Assembly (NCBI GenBank): GCA_012961305.1
Contig: DTZQ01000233.1
Span: forward strand, 1-16,071
DNA from: Armatimonadota bacterium
GTDB taxonomy: Bacteria > Armatimonadota > UBA10988 > DTZQ01
DNA: 16,071 bases
Reading direction: 5' to 3'
Under the pieces are notes generated by a model. The model saw only the letters and a list, made by a program, of their open reading frames with translations. It was not told the DNA's origin and ran no database searches. The position numbers and the translations under genes are program-made. Below are positions 7,433 to 15,058 of this stretch, in pieces. Positions within the stretch are counted from its first letter, which is position 1. Every line of letters begins with the position of its first letter.

Positions 7433-8752
7433 TTAGCCTCTAACCTTTCCGCCCTTCGGCAGACCTCCTGGAAGCCGTTTCCGATACCTGGGGTTTGAGT
7501 TAGGGGACGGAACGGCAGGCAGTTCCAGCCGGTACAACTCTTGGGGGTTTTCGTAGAACCACTGGCGCCCGATTTTGACTGCCTGCTCCTCGCTCAGCAG
7601 GCCCTCCTCCACCCGACCGGCCAGCACCTTGGCGATGTCCTCCCGGGCCATAAGCAGATGGCCGTACACCTTTTCCACCGGCTTGCTGTAGTCACCGCCG
7701 AAGGCGATGATTTTGTTCAGCGGAACCAGGTCCATCCACTCGTCTAAGGCCGCACAGGTCATTTTGGGCGAGATGATGTGAGACCAACAGAGGTTAAGCC
7801 ACACGTTGGGGAAGTTCTTGCCGATGACTCCAGCCTCTCGCACGTAGGGCATGCCCATGTGGTAGAGGTCAAAACGCGTTTGGGGATGCTGCATAGCGAT
7901 GGGGATGAAATGCCCGGGGGCGAGGGTGCGAAAGTCGCCCCACATTCCCGCATGCACCGCTACGACCAGTTCCTCCCGTGCGGCCAAGTCGAGTATCTGA
8001 TGCAGCAGAAAGGCCCGCAAGGGATTCGACTCCGGCAGGTGGTCGGTTCCCCGCTCGAGGAGGCGGCGGAAAATTGCCCCTGCTTCCCCCCGGTCGGCGG
8101 GGCCATACTCCCGCGAGGCCATCTTCAGGCCAACTGCCCCCTCGGACTTCCACTTGGCCACGCCCTTTTCTATTACCGTGAGGTAATCCTCCAGGCTGCT
8201 CACCCTTTCCCCCAGGTCGCTGGCTCGCTGCTGAATTTCCTCGGCGGAACGCACGTTGGCGTAGTAGTCAATGGGCATCAGCGGCACCAGCAGGTCTCGG
8301 TCTACATCGGTACGCCCGCACTGGGTGAGGGCCACGCGAATGCGGCATTTCTCCCGCAGTATGCGGTGGTAGATGCCCGGCTTGTTGGCTGCCTGCATCC
8401 GCGCGGAAATCTCCTCGTAGTTGTCTTCGGTGATGTCCTCCTGGCCGTAGAACTCCCGCACCGCAATGAGCGCCGGGCGGGCGTAGGAGCCGAAGCGAAT
8501 CCGCTCCCAGTAGGGAGCGAACAGTTGCCACCGCTCCGCTAAGGGCTCCTCCGGGTCAATCATCCGCTCGTAATCTTGGGGGGCGAGGCCGGCGGAGATG
8601 AAGTCCGTGCGGGTGTAGTGGGAAAAGAGGGTAAAGACGTCCACCCTGCTGGCGACGCGCACTGCCTCCGGCGGCAGGTGCTCGTGCGCGTCTACCACTT
8701 CCAGTTCGCTCAAGGCTTCATAAAGGCGTTGTTCCGTTGCCGATAGGTTCAT
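7433..8752 (-). CDS. Amidohydrolase-2 family metal-dependent hydrolase (uronate-isomerase-like features)
   Basis: A cytosolic TIM-barrel amidohydrolase-superfamily protein of 439 residues. The metal-site pattern is complete: DAHEH near the N-terminus (H23, H25), a possible lysine in GAVGLKMAS (K210), VAVHAG (H267), FDLYHMG (H298), and a late aspartate in FGGDYSKP (D354). The layout (a short helix, then DAHEHL, then a long helical insertion with FSHYTRTDFISAGL) resembles uronate isomerases and the amidohydrolase_2 relatives of that branch more than standard decarboxylases such as LigW. Reactions in this group include C-C lyase or decarboxylase, lactonase and isomerase chemistry; which applies here is open. 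The ATG is 2 nt after the stop of the upstream URO-D-family gene, and its AAGGAGG site (8758-8764) lies inside that gene's end, abutting its stop codon, so translation is probably coupled. The C-terminal 25 residues are basic, low-complexity and probably disordered. Confidence 0.85.
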   Translation of the reverse strand: MNLSATEQRLYEALSELEVVDAHEHLPPEAVRVASRVDVFTLFSHYTRTDFISAGLAPQDYERMIDPEEPLAERWQLFAPYWERIRFGSYARPALIAVREFYGQEDITEDNYEEISARMQAANKPGIYHRILREKCRIRVALTQCGRTDVDRDLLVPLMPIDYYANVRSAEEIQQRASDLGERVSSLEDYLTVIEKGVAKWKSEGAVGLKMASREYGPADRGEAGAIFRRLLERGTDHLPESNPLRAFLLHQILDLAAREELVVAVHAGMWGDFRTLAPGHFIPIAMQHPQTRFDLYHMGMPYVREAGVIGKNFPNVWLNLCWSHIISPKMTCAALDEWMDLVPLNKIIAFGGDYSKPVEKVYGHLLMAREDIAKVLAGRVEEGLLSEEQAVKIGRQWFYENPQELYRLELPAVPSPNSNPRYRKRLPGGLPKGGKVRG

Positions 8753-8754
8753 GC

Positions 8755-9804
8755 CTACCTCCTTCTGGCCATTTCCTCTGCCACCTCCACCAAAGCCAGG
8801 AAATTGCGCGCGGCCGGTTCGGTGTAAGTGCCGGAGGCAGTGCCGCCCAGGACAAATCCGTCGGGGCCGGCCTGGGCCAATCGCTCACGGGCCAGGGCTT
8901 GGACCTCCTCGGGGCTCCGCTTTTCCAAGATTTCCATGTCGTCCAAGTTGCCCACCAAACACACCCGCCCCTGCAGACGACTTTTGGCCTCGGCGAGGTC
9001 GCAATCGCCCCAAGGTGGGGCTTCCAGGGGGTCCAGGGCATCAATGCCCAAATCCGCCAGGGCCTCCAAATAGCGCATGATGGGGCCGTGGTTGTGGTAG
9101 TAGGCCAGGGCACCATAGCGGTGCAGGAGGTTGACCAGTTCCGTGTCGAAGGGCGTGAGCAGGGCTTCCACCGCCCTGGGCCCCAACTGTACGGTCACGT
9201 ACTCGCCACCGACGATGCGAAAGGCGTCCACCCCGGCCTGACAGAGCCGTTCCACGTAAACGTTCAGCCGCTCCGCCGCCAGGGCCGTCAGTTCGACCAG
9301 CAAATCGGGCGCGTCGGCCCAGGCATAGCAGAAGTCCTCCGGCGAAAACCAGGTGGCCGGCAGGCACACCGCATTGCTCAAGCCGACCAGGACCAGCGCT
9401 TCCTCCCCTACCCGCTCCCGCCACTGCCAGTACGGTTCCAGATTGATGTCCGGCGGCTCGTAGGGCAGGGAGAAGAACTTCTCCGCATCGGTTGGGGTTT
9501 TGAAGGGAAACTCTATGGTCGCGGAGGTGATGGCCGTCCGCCGATGCCGTCGCACCAGGTCCCCCCGCGGGGTGTGGATGACCGTCGTGGTCACTTCCCC
9601 CTCCCTCGTAGTGGTGGTTGGAACGTCCTTGCCCAGAAAGGGATCTCCCCCTCCCCCCACACAGATGAGGGGGTCGGTTTGGGCAATTAACTCCTGGGCT
9701 ACGGGGCCCTCGGGGTCCAGGTGTCCCAGGCCAAAAGGGGCCACGGGCACGCGGTCGGGCGTACCACAGCGGAAAGCCGTTAGCAGCCGCTCGCGAGAAG
9801 TCAT
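8755..9804 (-). CDS. Uroporphyrinogen decarboxylase (URO-D) superfamily protein 1
   Basis: A 349-residue protein from the ATG at 9804, chosen over the longer open frame (to 9873) because GGAGGAG (9811-9817) is 6 nt upstream and the family's opening MTSRERLLTAF...PDRVPV begins there. It carries the URO-D barrel pattern: DAFRIVGGEYVTVQLGP (about 193-209), YYHNHGPIMRYLEALADLGIDALDPLE (about 235-261), VCLVGNLDDMEIL and FVLGGTASGTY. This is not the haem-pathway HemE: the usual porphyrin-binding N-terminal arginine motif is not apparent. Members of this superfamily outside HemE include corrinoid:coenzyme M or corrinoid:folate methyltransferases. In MtaA-type enzymes zinc is held by His and Cys residues; here the matching loops read HNHG (H237, H239) and GGTASG, with no Cys. 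A methyltransferase role is therefore unproven. It is first in a two-gene unit with the amidohydrolase. Confidence 0.85.
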   Translation of the reverse strand: MTSRERLLTAFRCGTPDRVPVAPFGLGHLDPEGPVAQELIAQTDPLICVGGGGDPFLGKDVPTTTTREGEVTTTVIHTPRGDLVRRHRRTAITSATIEFPFKTPTDAEKFFSLPYEPPDINLEPYWQWRERVGEEALVLVGLSNAVCLPATWFSPEDFCYAWADAPDLLVELTALAAERLNVYVERLCQAGVDAFRIVGGEYVTVQLGPRAVEALLTPFDTELVNLLHRYGALAYYHNHGPIMRYLEALADLGIDALDPLEAPPWGDCDLAEAKSRLQGRVCLVGNLDDMEILEKRSPEEVQALARERLAQAGPDGFVLGGTASGTYTEPAARNFLALVEVAEEMARRR

Positions 9805-9875
9805 GGTCGTCTCCTCCGGTAGCACTCGTTCCGGTGGGAACTTCGCGGCTGAAGGGGGAATTCCTCCTGCCACAG

Positions 9876-9904
9876 TTGACGCCGGGGATTTTTTGGAGTA
9901 AAAT
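9876..9904 (+). promoter_or_regulatory. Near-consensus sigma-70 promoter for the URO-D 2 gene
   Basis: TTGACG (9876-9881), a 17-bp spacer, and TAAAAT (9899-9904): five of six matches in each hexamer with ideal spacing. It reads toward the ATG at 9940 and would give a leader of roughly 30 nt. It lies between two divergent URO-D-family genes. No equally good promoter was found on the opposite strand for the gene starting at 9804; a TTGATG at 9911-9916 (minus strand) has only a poor -10 partner. Confidence 0.65.
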
Positions 9905-9939
9905 GTGCTACATCAAGTGCGCGCCATGAGGAGGAAAGG

Positions 9940-11010
9940 ATGAACATTCCCCAGTTGGACCGGGCCGTGAAAGAGCGCATTCTCAGGTCGTTAAATCACG
10001 AGGAAGGCGACCGGGTGCCCATTTGGGATTACATTGACAATCACGGCATTGTGGAATACTTCCGCCGGGAGGGCGACGATTATGCCCAAACGATGGTGCG
10101 GGTGTACCACCAGTTGGGCATTGACCTCTGCCGGGGATATGGAGGCTCGTTCGCGGAGGAGCAAGAAGGGGAGGTACACCGGGACGGCAAAGTGGAGCAC
10201 CTCATTTCCGGACGGACGAGGTGGATGACCAAATACCCCATCCAGAGCCTGGAGGAGTTGCGCCACTACCGTCCGGAGCCGGTGTCCTACGAGTGGCTGC
10301 GCACGGAATGGGTGACACAAATGCGCCGCCAACAGGAATTGTTCGCTCCCTATACCCTGTACGTCCCCGGTGGGGGATGCGGTTTCCATGCCACTTACGG
10401 CCTGATGGGGCAGGAACTCTTCTCCTACGCCATCTACGACGCCCGGGCGGAAGTCGAGCGGATAATGGAGGTGCTCAACGAGAATTGTGTCCGGCAGGCC
10501 CAAGTGGCAGCGGAGGAGCAGTTGGGTCCCCTCTACTTCATTGGTGACGACCTTGCCTACAAGGGACGCCTGCTGTTTTCGCCCTCCTTTCTGCGCCAGA
10601 CCTTTATTCCCTGCCTGCGGCGGTGCATTGAACCCCTGCACGCGGCTGGAATCAAAGTTATTTTCCACAGCGACGGCTATTTGATGGAAATCCTGGACGA
10701 CCTGTTGGAGGCAGGGATTGATGGCCTGAATCCCATTGAACCGCTGGCGGGAATGGACATCGGCCTGCTCAAGCGGCGTTACGGGCGGCGGTTGGTGTTG
10801 GTGGGCAATGTGGACTGCTCCCAGTTGTTGCCCTTCGGCACGCGGAAGGAAATCATCGCTGCCGTAAAGGAGTGCCTGCGACAGGCGGCTCCGGGCGGGG
10901 GACATTTCATCGGCTCCAGCAGCGAAATCGTCCCCGCTACACCGGTGGAGAACATTCTGACCTTCTACGAGGCTTGTCGGGAATACGGCCAGTATCCGCT
11001 GCGGCTGTAG
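9940..11010 (+). CDS. Uroporphyrinogen decarboxylase (URO-D) superfamily protein 2
   Basis: A 356-residue URO-D-fold protein with AGGAGG (9929-9934) 5 nt before its ATG. Family landmarks: an N-terminal KERILRSLNHEEGDRVPIWDY (the family's n-x-E-x-PDRVP segment), IGDDLAYKGRLLFSP (about 201-215), IFHSDGYLMEILDDLLEAGIDGLNPIEP (about 241-268), GMDIGLLKRRYGRRLVLVGNVD, and the end motif APGGGHFIGSSSEI. The putative metal or active-site loop is HSDG (H243, D245), without the Cys ligands of MtaA-type methyltransferases and unlike the HNHG of the divergent paralogue, so the two proteins are probably not interchangeable. It precedes the giant glycosidase on the same strand after 102 bp and may share its transcript. 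I cannot assign a substrate; candidates are methyl transfer or a decarboxylation on a sugar-derived compound. Confidence 0.87.
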   Translation: MNIPQLDRAVKERILRSLNHEEGDRVPIWDYIDNHGIVEYFRREGDDYAQTMVRVYHQLGIDLCRGYGGSFAEEQEGEVHRDGKVEHLISGRTRWMTKYPIQSLEELRHYRPEPVSYEWLRTEWVTQMRRQQELFAPYTLYVPGGGCGFHATYGLMGQELFSYAIYDARAEVERIMEVLNENCVRQAQVAAEEQLGPLYFIGDDLAYKGRLLFSPSFLRQTFIPCLRRCIEPLHAAGIKVIFHSDGYLMEILDDLLEAGIDGLNPIEPLAGMDIGLLKRRYGRRLVLVGNVDCSQLLPFGTRKEIIAAVKECLRQAAPGGGHFIGSSSEIVPATPVENILTFYEACREYGQYPLRL

Positions 11011-11097
11011 AGCACCTTAGCGCACTTGTAAAGGGTACGGCTACAATGCACTGCCTTAAACCGAGGGGGATAATCGGGGGGTCAACAGTTCAGCAAA

Positions 11098-11103
11098 AGG
11101 AGG
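11098..11103 (+). promoter_or_regulatory. Shine-Dalgarno of the giant glycosidase gene
   Basis: AGGAGG stands 9 nt before the ATG at 11113 and decides that start. The 102-bp gap from the preceding gene has only weak -10-like strings (TACAAT 11042-11047, GATAAT 11069-11074) without matching -35 elements, so read-through from the promoter at 9876 is the simpler view. Confidence 0.7.
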
Positions 11104-11112
11104 CCAGGTTCT

Positions 11113-14100
11113 ATGCGCGCAAGCCCAGTAGGTTTCCTCATCGTTCCTCTGTACGCAGTGTTGGACACTTTGCCTCTACTGGCTTTCAACCCGCCCACGG
11201 ACACCGTAGGCCCTCTGACGGTGACCATCGGGGACCTCGGTACGGTCACCGCTCGGACCGCTCCGGTGCCGGTGGAGGTGGTCCTCAAAAACGGCGGCGA
11301 TGCTCCCCTTCAGGGAACGGTGCGACTCGGCCTGGTGGATGATTGGCGAGTGGAGGGCAGTCCGAGGCAGACCTTTGAACTGGCTGGCCGGCAGGAGAAA
11401 ACCCTGCATTTCTCCCTGGTCGCGGGGGAGCGCACCTATTCCGCCCTCTATCCCCTGCACGCCTGGGTTGCTTTCCGCGCCCCGGATGAGCCGGAACAGA
11501 CCGCCCACGCCGTCCTGATATTTGCCACCCAGTTCCCTCTTCCAGAGCCGCCCCGCCGGGAATTGGAGCCGGTAGAAGTGCCCCCACAGGGCGCAGTGGC
11601 TCTGTGGCGGCTGTCGGCCTATCGGGTGGTGTGGCAACAGTTCGGCCGGGATTGGGTAACCATGCCCGTTGGCTGGCAGGGCAGTGAACCCACCTCACGG
11701 ATGCTCTACCGCCCCAACCAGCGGGTGAGCCGGGGGGGAGTGGTGAAGGAAACCCTCAACGTCCATCCTCCCTGGTGGGGCGGCGCCGGAACGGTTTATG
11801 GCGACTACCTGCTTCACCTGCCGAAGGTGCGGCCCCTCGTTCTCACCTTCAGTATGGCCATCCGCGACCACGACCCCGAACGCGAGCCGCCCAGCGACGG
11901 AGTGACGTTTCGGGTGTGGGTAGGTCAGACGGCGCCGGAGGAAATAAAATGGCAGCAGGTCTTTGTCCGGCATACGGATACCAAGGTGTGGGAAACGGCA
12001 GAGGTGGACTTGAGCCCCTTCGCTGGACAGAGGATTTGGCTGCGCCTGGAGACCCACCCCGGTCCGAACAACGATACCACCTGCGACAGTGCCTACTGGG
12101 GCGAACCCACTCTGGTCAGCGGTCGCCCGCCCCAACCACCACCTCCTCCCGACCCGCGTACGGAACCGGGAGAAACCCTGTTTAGCCGGGATGAGGTCGG
12201 CAAAGGAGGGGTCGCTGTTCGCCTGTGGCGCGGCTCCCAGGGGATTCTGGATTCGCGGTTGGGCTTTGACGGGCCGAAGGGCCGGGTGTGGTGGGAGGGC
12301 TTTCGGGTAGAGGTCAACGGTGAAGTGCTGAACGACTGGCGCTCTCAGATAAAGGTCGCCGACGTCGAGTGGCGTCGGGAGGGCAACCGCTGGCTAATTG
12401 TCCATCACCTCCATCCGGACGAGGCGGCCCTGGACCTCACGGCGGCCCTTTGGGTCGAAGGTGGCGCCTTGCGCATCCGCTTCACCCTCCAGAGGACGGG
12501 GGACCTTACTCCTGAGCGTCAACCCATCCCTCCGCGCCTCTCTGAGGTTTCCCCCGGTCCCTTCAGTGAGCCTGTTCGCCGTCTCTACGCGGGATTTGGC
12601 AACGTCATCGCCGAGCCGCAAGCCCCCTTCGTCTTGGGGGCCGGAGGGGAGAAGTTGACCACCCGGCACGTGGGCCTGGAGTGGGCCAGGGGCCTGTCGT
12701 TGCTGATGGCCGTGGACAATCCCCCCGACTCCTTAGAAGTCAACCCGGAGCAGCGGCTTTATGCCCTGCACGCCCACGACGAGGTTACCTTCACCTTCAT
12801 CCCCGAAACGGGAACGGAGGGCCGGGACACGGGAGGGGGGATTTGGGAGGCGGTGAAGAGGTATCGGGAGTTAATGGCCCTGCCCCGGGCGGCGGGGGTA
12901 GAAAAACTGGCTGGGCGGTTCGTGTTCGACCTGTGGGGGGGACGGTATGCAGAAAGCGCCGCGGCGCTCCAGCGGGCAGCCCGGTACGGATTGACTGAGG
13001 CCTTAGTGGTTTGGCACAACTGGCAGCGGTGGGGTTACGACTACCGCCTGCCCGACATTTACCCTCCCAATCCCCAGTTTGGCACTCTGGAGGAATTCCA
13101 GCGGTTGGTGCAGGTGTGCAAGGCCAATGGCATTCTCTTCGCTCCCCACGACAACTACATTGACTTCTACCCCGACGCCACCGATTTCAGTTACCGCCAC
13201 ATTTGTTTCACCGCTGGGGGACAGCCGGTAAGGGCGTGGTACAATCGGGGCCGTGATGCGCAGTCCTACCGTTTCCGTCCAGACCACGCGCTGCCCTTTG
13301 TGAAGCGCAACCTGCGGCTCGTTAGGGAAGGCTTTGCTCCCACTGCCTACTTCATTGACGTGTTCTCCTCCATTCGGGCCTTCGACTACTATGACTGGGA
13401 CGGGAACTTCCACTCCTACTTGGAAACCCGCGATTGCTGGGGCGAGATTTTCGACTTCGTGCGGGAGTATTTGGGCAACGCGGCCCCCCAAATCAGCGAA
13501 GACGGCAACGACTGGCTCATCGGCTGGCTCGACGGCGGACAGGGTAACTTCCAGCGCGTAGACCCCCACCCGCCTGAGGACACCTGGGCGACCTGGCGAG
13601 TGCGCTGCCTCGAGGCGGAACGCGTGCCCTGGTTCGACGCCGCCCACCATGAGAAGTTCGTGCTCCACGGCGCGGGCTATGGGAGCCGCTACGCCGGCGG
13701 ATTGGACCAGCGGGACCACGGCGTCGGCAGCGACGATTACCTGTGCACTACGCTCCTGGCCGGGCACCCGGCAATGGTTTCCCAGCCCTTTAGCCGCAGC
13801 GTGGTGCACGATTACTGGCTGACGCACGACCTCGCCCGAATTCTGGCGTTGGTGCCCCTGGAGCAGGTGGAGTTTGCGGGCGGAGACCTCCACCGGCAAA
13901 TTGTGACCTGGGCCAACGGCGCGACCGTGTACGTCAACCGCGGGGAGACCGACTGGGAAGTGGCCGGACAGGTGCTCCCTCCCTTCGGTTTCTGGGCGGA
14001 GGCCGGAGAAGTCAAGGCCGGCATCATCCGCCGGCAGGGAGTCGTTGCCGACTTCGCTCAGTCCCCCACCCACCTCTTCGTAGATGCCCGCCCGCTGCCG

Positions 14101-14841
14101 CCCTTTGGCGGGGTCAGGGTGAAGCCGCAGGTAGCCCAGGTGCGCCATCTGGGCGGGCGGCAGTTGGAAATTGTTTTCACCTGGGACGTGCAGCAGGAGT
14201 TGGACCGGGATTACCTGGTTTACGTGCATTTCATCCATCCGAGTTCTAAGCAGGGGGAGAAAATTGCCTTCCAGGGCGACCACCGCCCAGAGCCGGGCAC
14301 CCGTGCTTGGCGGGGACGAGTTCAAAGCCGAACGCGGGTGACTGTGCCAGACGAGTGGAAGCCAGGGGAGTACGGCATTCGAGTGGGGCTGTGGGACCCT
14401 GAAAGGGGCCGACGTTTGCGCCTGCAGGGGCAGTTGGACAGCACGGGACGGAACATCCTGGGCACGCTGGTGGTAGAGGGAAAAAACGAGACTGTGACCG
14501 ACATCCGCTTTGTCCCACCAAAGCCAGAGGGCCGCCCGGTAAGGTGGAACGTGGCAGGCAAATCCCTTGATTTTGGCCCCGTAGTTACTGATGGAGCGTT
14601 TCGGCTGAGTTTGACCGGCGAGGAACTGGAACTGCTTCCGCTGCCCGACAGCCCGGCCTTTGGGGCAACGGTGCACCTGCGCCAACTCTTAGCCCGACCA
14701 GTGAAGGTGCAACGAGTACAAATAATAGATGAGGAACGGCAGACGGTCGGGGAATTGGACTTCACCTTCCGCGACGGAGTACTGCATCTGCAGGTGCCGG
14801 CAGGGATATTTGGCCTGCGGATGGAATTAAGGGGTAACTAA
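11113..14841 (+). CDS. Exported 1242-residue multidomain glycosidase, GH101/GH129-like (DUF5696-type)
   Basis: The largest protein in the window. A hydrophobic N-terminus (GFLIVPLYAVLDTLPLLAF, about 7-25) suggests export or membrane anchoring. Domains in order: a beta domain with VEVVLKNGGDAPLQGTVRL (about 35-150); a jelly-roll-like module (about 155-335); a proline linker (PPQPPPPPDP, about 339-348); a supersandwich-like beta region (about 355-590, VWWEGFRVEVNGEVL); a TIM barrel (about 600-890); then beta modules, one with DYLVYVHFIHPSS and IAFQGDHRPEP at about 1035-1065. The barrel has VVWHNWQRWGYDYRLPDIYPP, ILFAPHDNYIDFYP, the probable nucleophile in YFIDVFSS (D749) and the probable acid/base in QISEDGNDW (E796), followed by a conserved-looking GLDQRDHGVGSDDY. 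This matches GH101/GH129 and related DUF5696 proteins, which use an Asp nucleophile; the characterised ones cleave alpha-GalNAc linkages. Specificity here is inference. Confidence 0.8.
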   Translation: MRASPVGFLIVPLYAVLDTLPLLAFNPPTDTVGPLTVTIGDLGTVTARTAPVPVEVVLKNGGDAPLQGTVRLGLVDDWRVEGSPRQTFELAGRQEKTLHFSLVAGERTYSALYPLHAWVAFRAPDEPEQTAHAVLIFATQFPLPEPPRRELEPVEVPPQGAVALWRLSAYRVVWQQFGRDWVTMPVGWQGSEPTSRMLYRPNQRVSRGGVVKETLNVHPPWWGGAGTVYGDYLLHLPKVRPLVLTFSMAIRDHDPEREPPSDGVTFRVWVGQTAPEEIKWQQVFVRHTDTKVWETAEVDLSPFAGQRIWLRLETHPGPNNDTTCDSAYWGEPTLVSGRPPQPPPPPDPRTEPGETLFSRDEVGKGGVAVRLWRGSQGILDSRLGFDGPKGRVWWEGFRVEVNGEVLNDWRSQIKVADVEWRREGNRWLIVHHLHPDEAALDLTAALWVEGGALRIRFTLQRTGDLTPERQPIPPRLSEVSPGPFSEPVRRLYAGFGNVIAEPQAPFVLGAGGEKLTTRHVGLEWARGLSLLMAVDNPPDSLEVNPEQRLYALHAHDEVTFTFIPETGTEGRDTGGGIWEAVKRYRELMALPRAAGVEKLAGRFVFDLWGGRYAESAAALQRAARYGLTEALVVWHNWQRWGYDYRLPDIYPPNPQFGTLEEFQRLVQVCKANGILFAPHDNYIDFYPDATDFSYRHICFTAGGQPVRAWYNRGRDAQSYRFRPDHALPFVKRNLRLVREGFAPTAYFIDVFSSIRAFDYYDWDGNFHSYLETRDCWGEIFDFVREYLGNAAPQISEDGNDWLIGWLDGGQGNFQRVDPHPPEDTWATWRVRCLEAERVPWFDAAHHEKFVLHGAGYGSRYAGGLDQRDHGVGSDDYLCTTLLAGHPAMVSQPFSRSVVHDYWLTHDLARILALVPLEQVEFAGGDLHRQIVTWANGATVYVNRGETDWEVAGQVLPPFGFWAEAGEVKAGIIRRQGVVADFAQSPTHLFVDARPLPPFGGVRVKPQVAQVRHLGGRQLEIVFTWDVQQELDRDYLVYVHFIHPSSKQGEKIAFQGDHRPEPGTRAWRGRVQSRTRVTVPDEWKPGEYGIRVGLWDPERGRRLRLQGQLDSTGRNILGTLVVEGKNETVTDIRFVPPKPEGRPVRWNVAGKSLDFGPVVTDGAFRLSLTGEELELLPLPDSPAFGATVHLRQLLARPVKVQRVQIIDEERQTVGELDFTFRDGVLHLQVPAGIFGLRMELRGN

Positions 14842-15058
14842 GTGGCCCAACTTCCTCCCTGCTATTCAGCCGGCCGCTGTTATTTCCAGAGTATTTCTAT
14901 TCCAGCGGCCCTTTGGAGTCAGGGGCTTCAGCCCGGTTAGGGCGGCGCTTGTCTAAAAGGACTCAGTACTGGTGAAGGAAGGGGTAGGGGTGAGGGCGGA
15001 GCAGTTACGGTCGCAGAATCACAGTCGAGGAGGGGAACAGGTTGTGAGCAGCAGAACT
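14842..15058. other. Intergenic region between convergent genes, with hairpin
   Basis: No convincing coding sequence is seen here. The stretch starts with GTGGCCCAACTT directly after the stop codon, holds the 8-bp inverted repeat listed separately, then a small GGGC-TTCA-GCCC hairpin near 14931-14942, and a purine-rich run (about 14972-15000). None is followed by a T-run on either strand, so no canonical intrinsic terminator is assigned. Confidence 0.5.
14872..14910. terminator. Inverted repeat, possible non-canonical bidirectional terminator
   Basis: GGCCGCTG (14872-14879) and CAGCGGCC (14903-14910) form a perfect 8-bp GC-rich stem with a 23-nt AT-rich loop, 30 bp past the end of the giant glycosidase gene and before a convergent gene. 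The loop is long and no T-run follows, only CCTTT. Termination or 3'-end protection is therefore possible but not certain. It could also be the remnant of a small palindromic repeat. Confidence 0.35.

Noticed and set aside
7432..7444. GTTAG-CCT-CTAAC hairpin at the convergent gene ends
   Set aside because: The stem is only 5 bp with a 3-nt loop, it overlaps the amidohydrolase stop codon, and no T-run follows on either strand. It is too weak to call a terminator.
7778..8542. 254-codon plus-strand frame opposite the amidohydrolase
   Set aside because: It is a shadow of the amidohydrolase gene, whose metal-ligand pattern is complete on the minus strand.
9991..10905. 304-codon minus-strand frame opposite the second URO-D gene
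   Set aside because: It is a shadow frame; the plus-strand protein has full URO-D landmarks and its own promoter and Shine-Dalgarno.
8755..11010. Possible haem biosynthesis (hemE) genes
   Set aside because: Two divergent, dissimilar copies with no other haem gene nearby and atypical active-site loops fit non-HemE members of the superfamily better.
13003..14685. 560-codon open frame on the minus strand opposite the giant glycosidase
   Set aside because: It lies entirely within a gene with catalytic-domain motifs on the other strand, and has no ribosome binding site or family resemblance. It is a mirror of codon bias.
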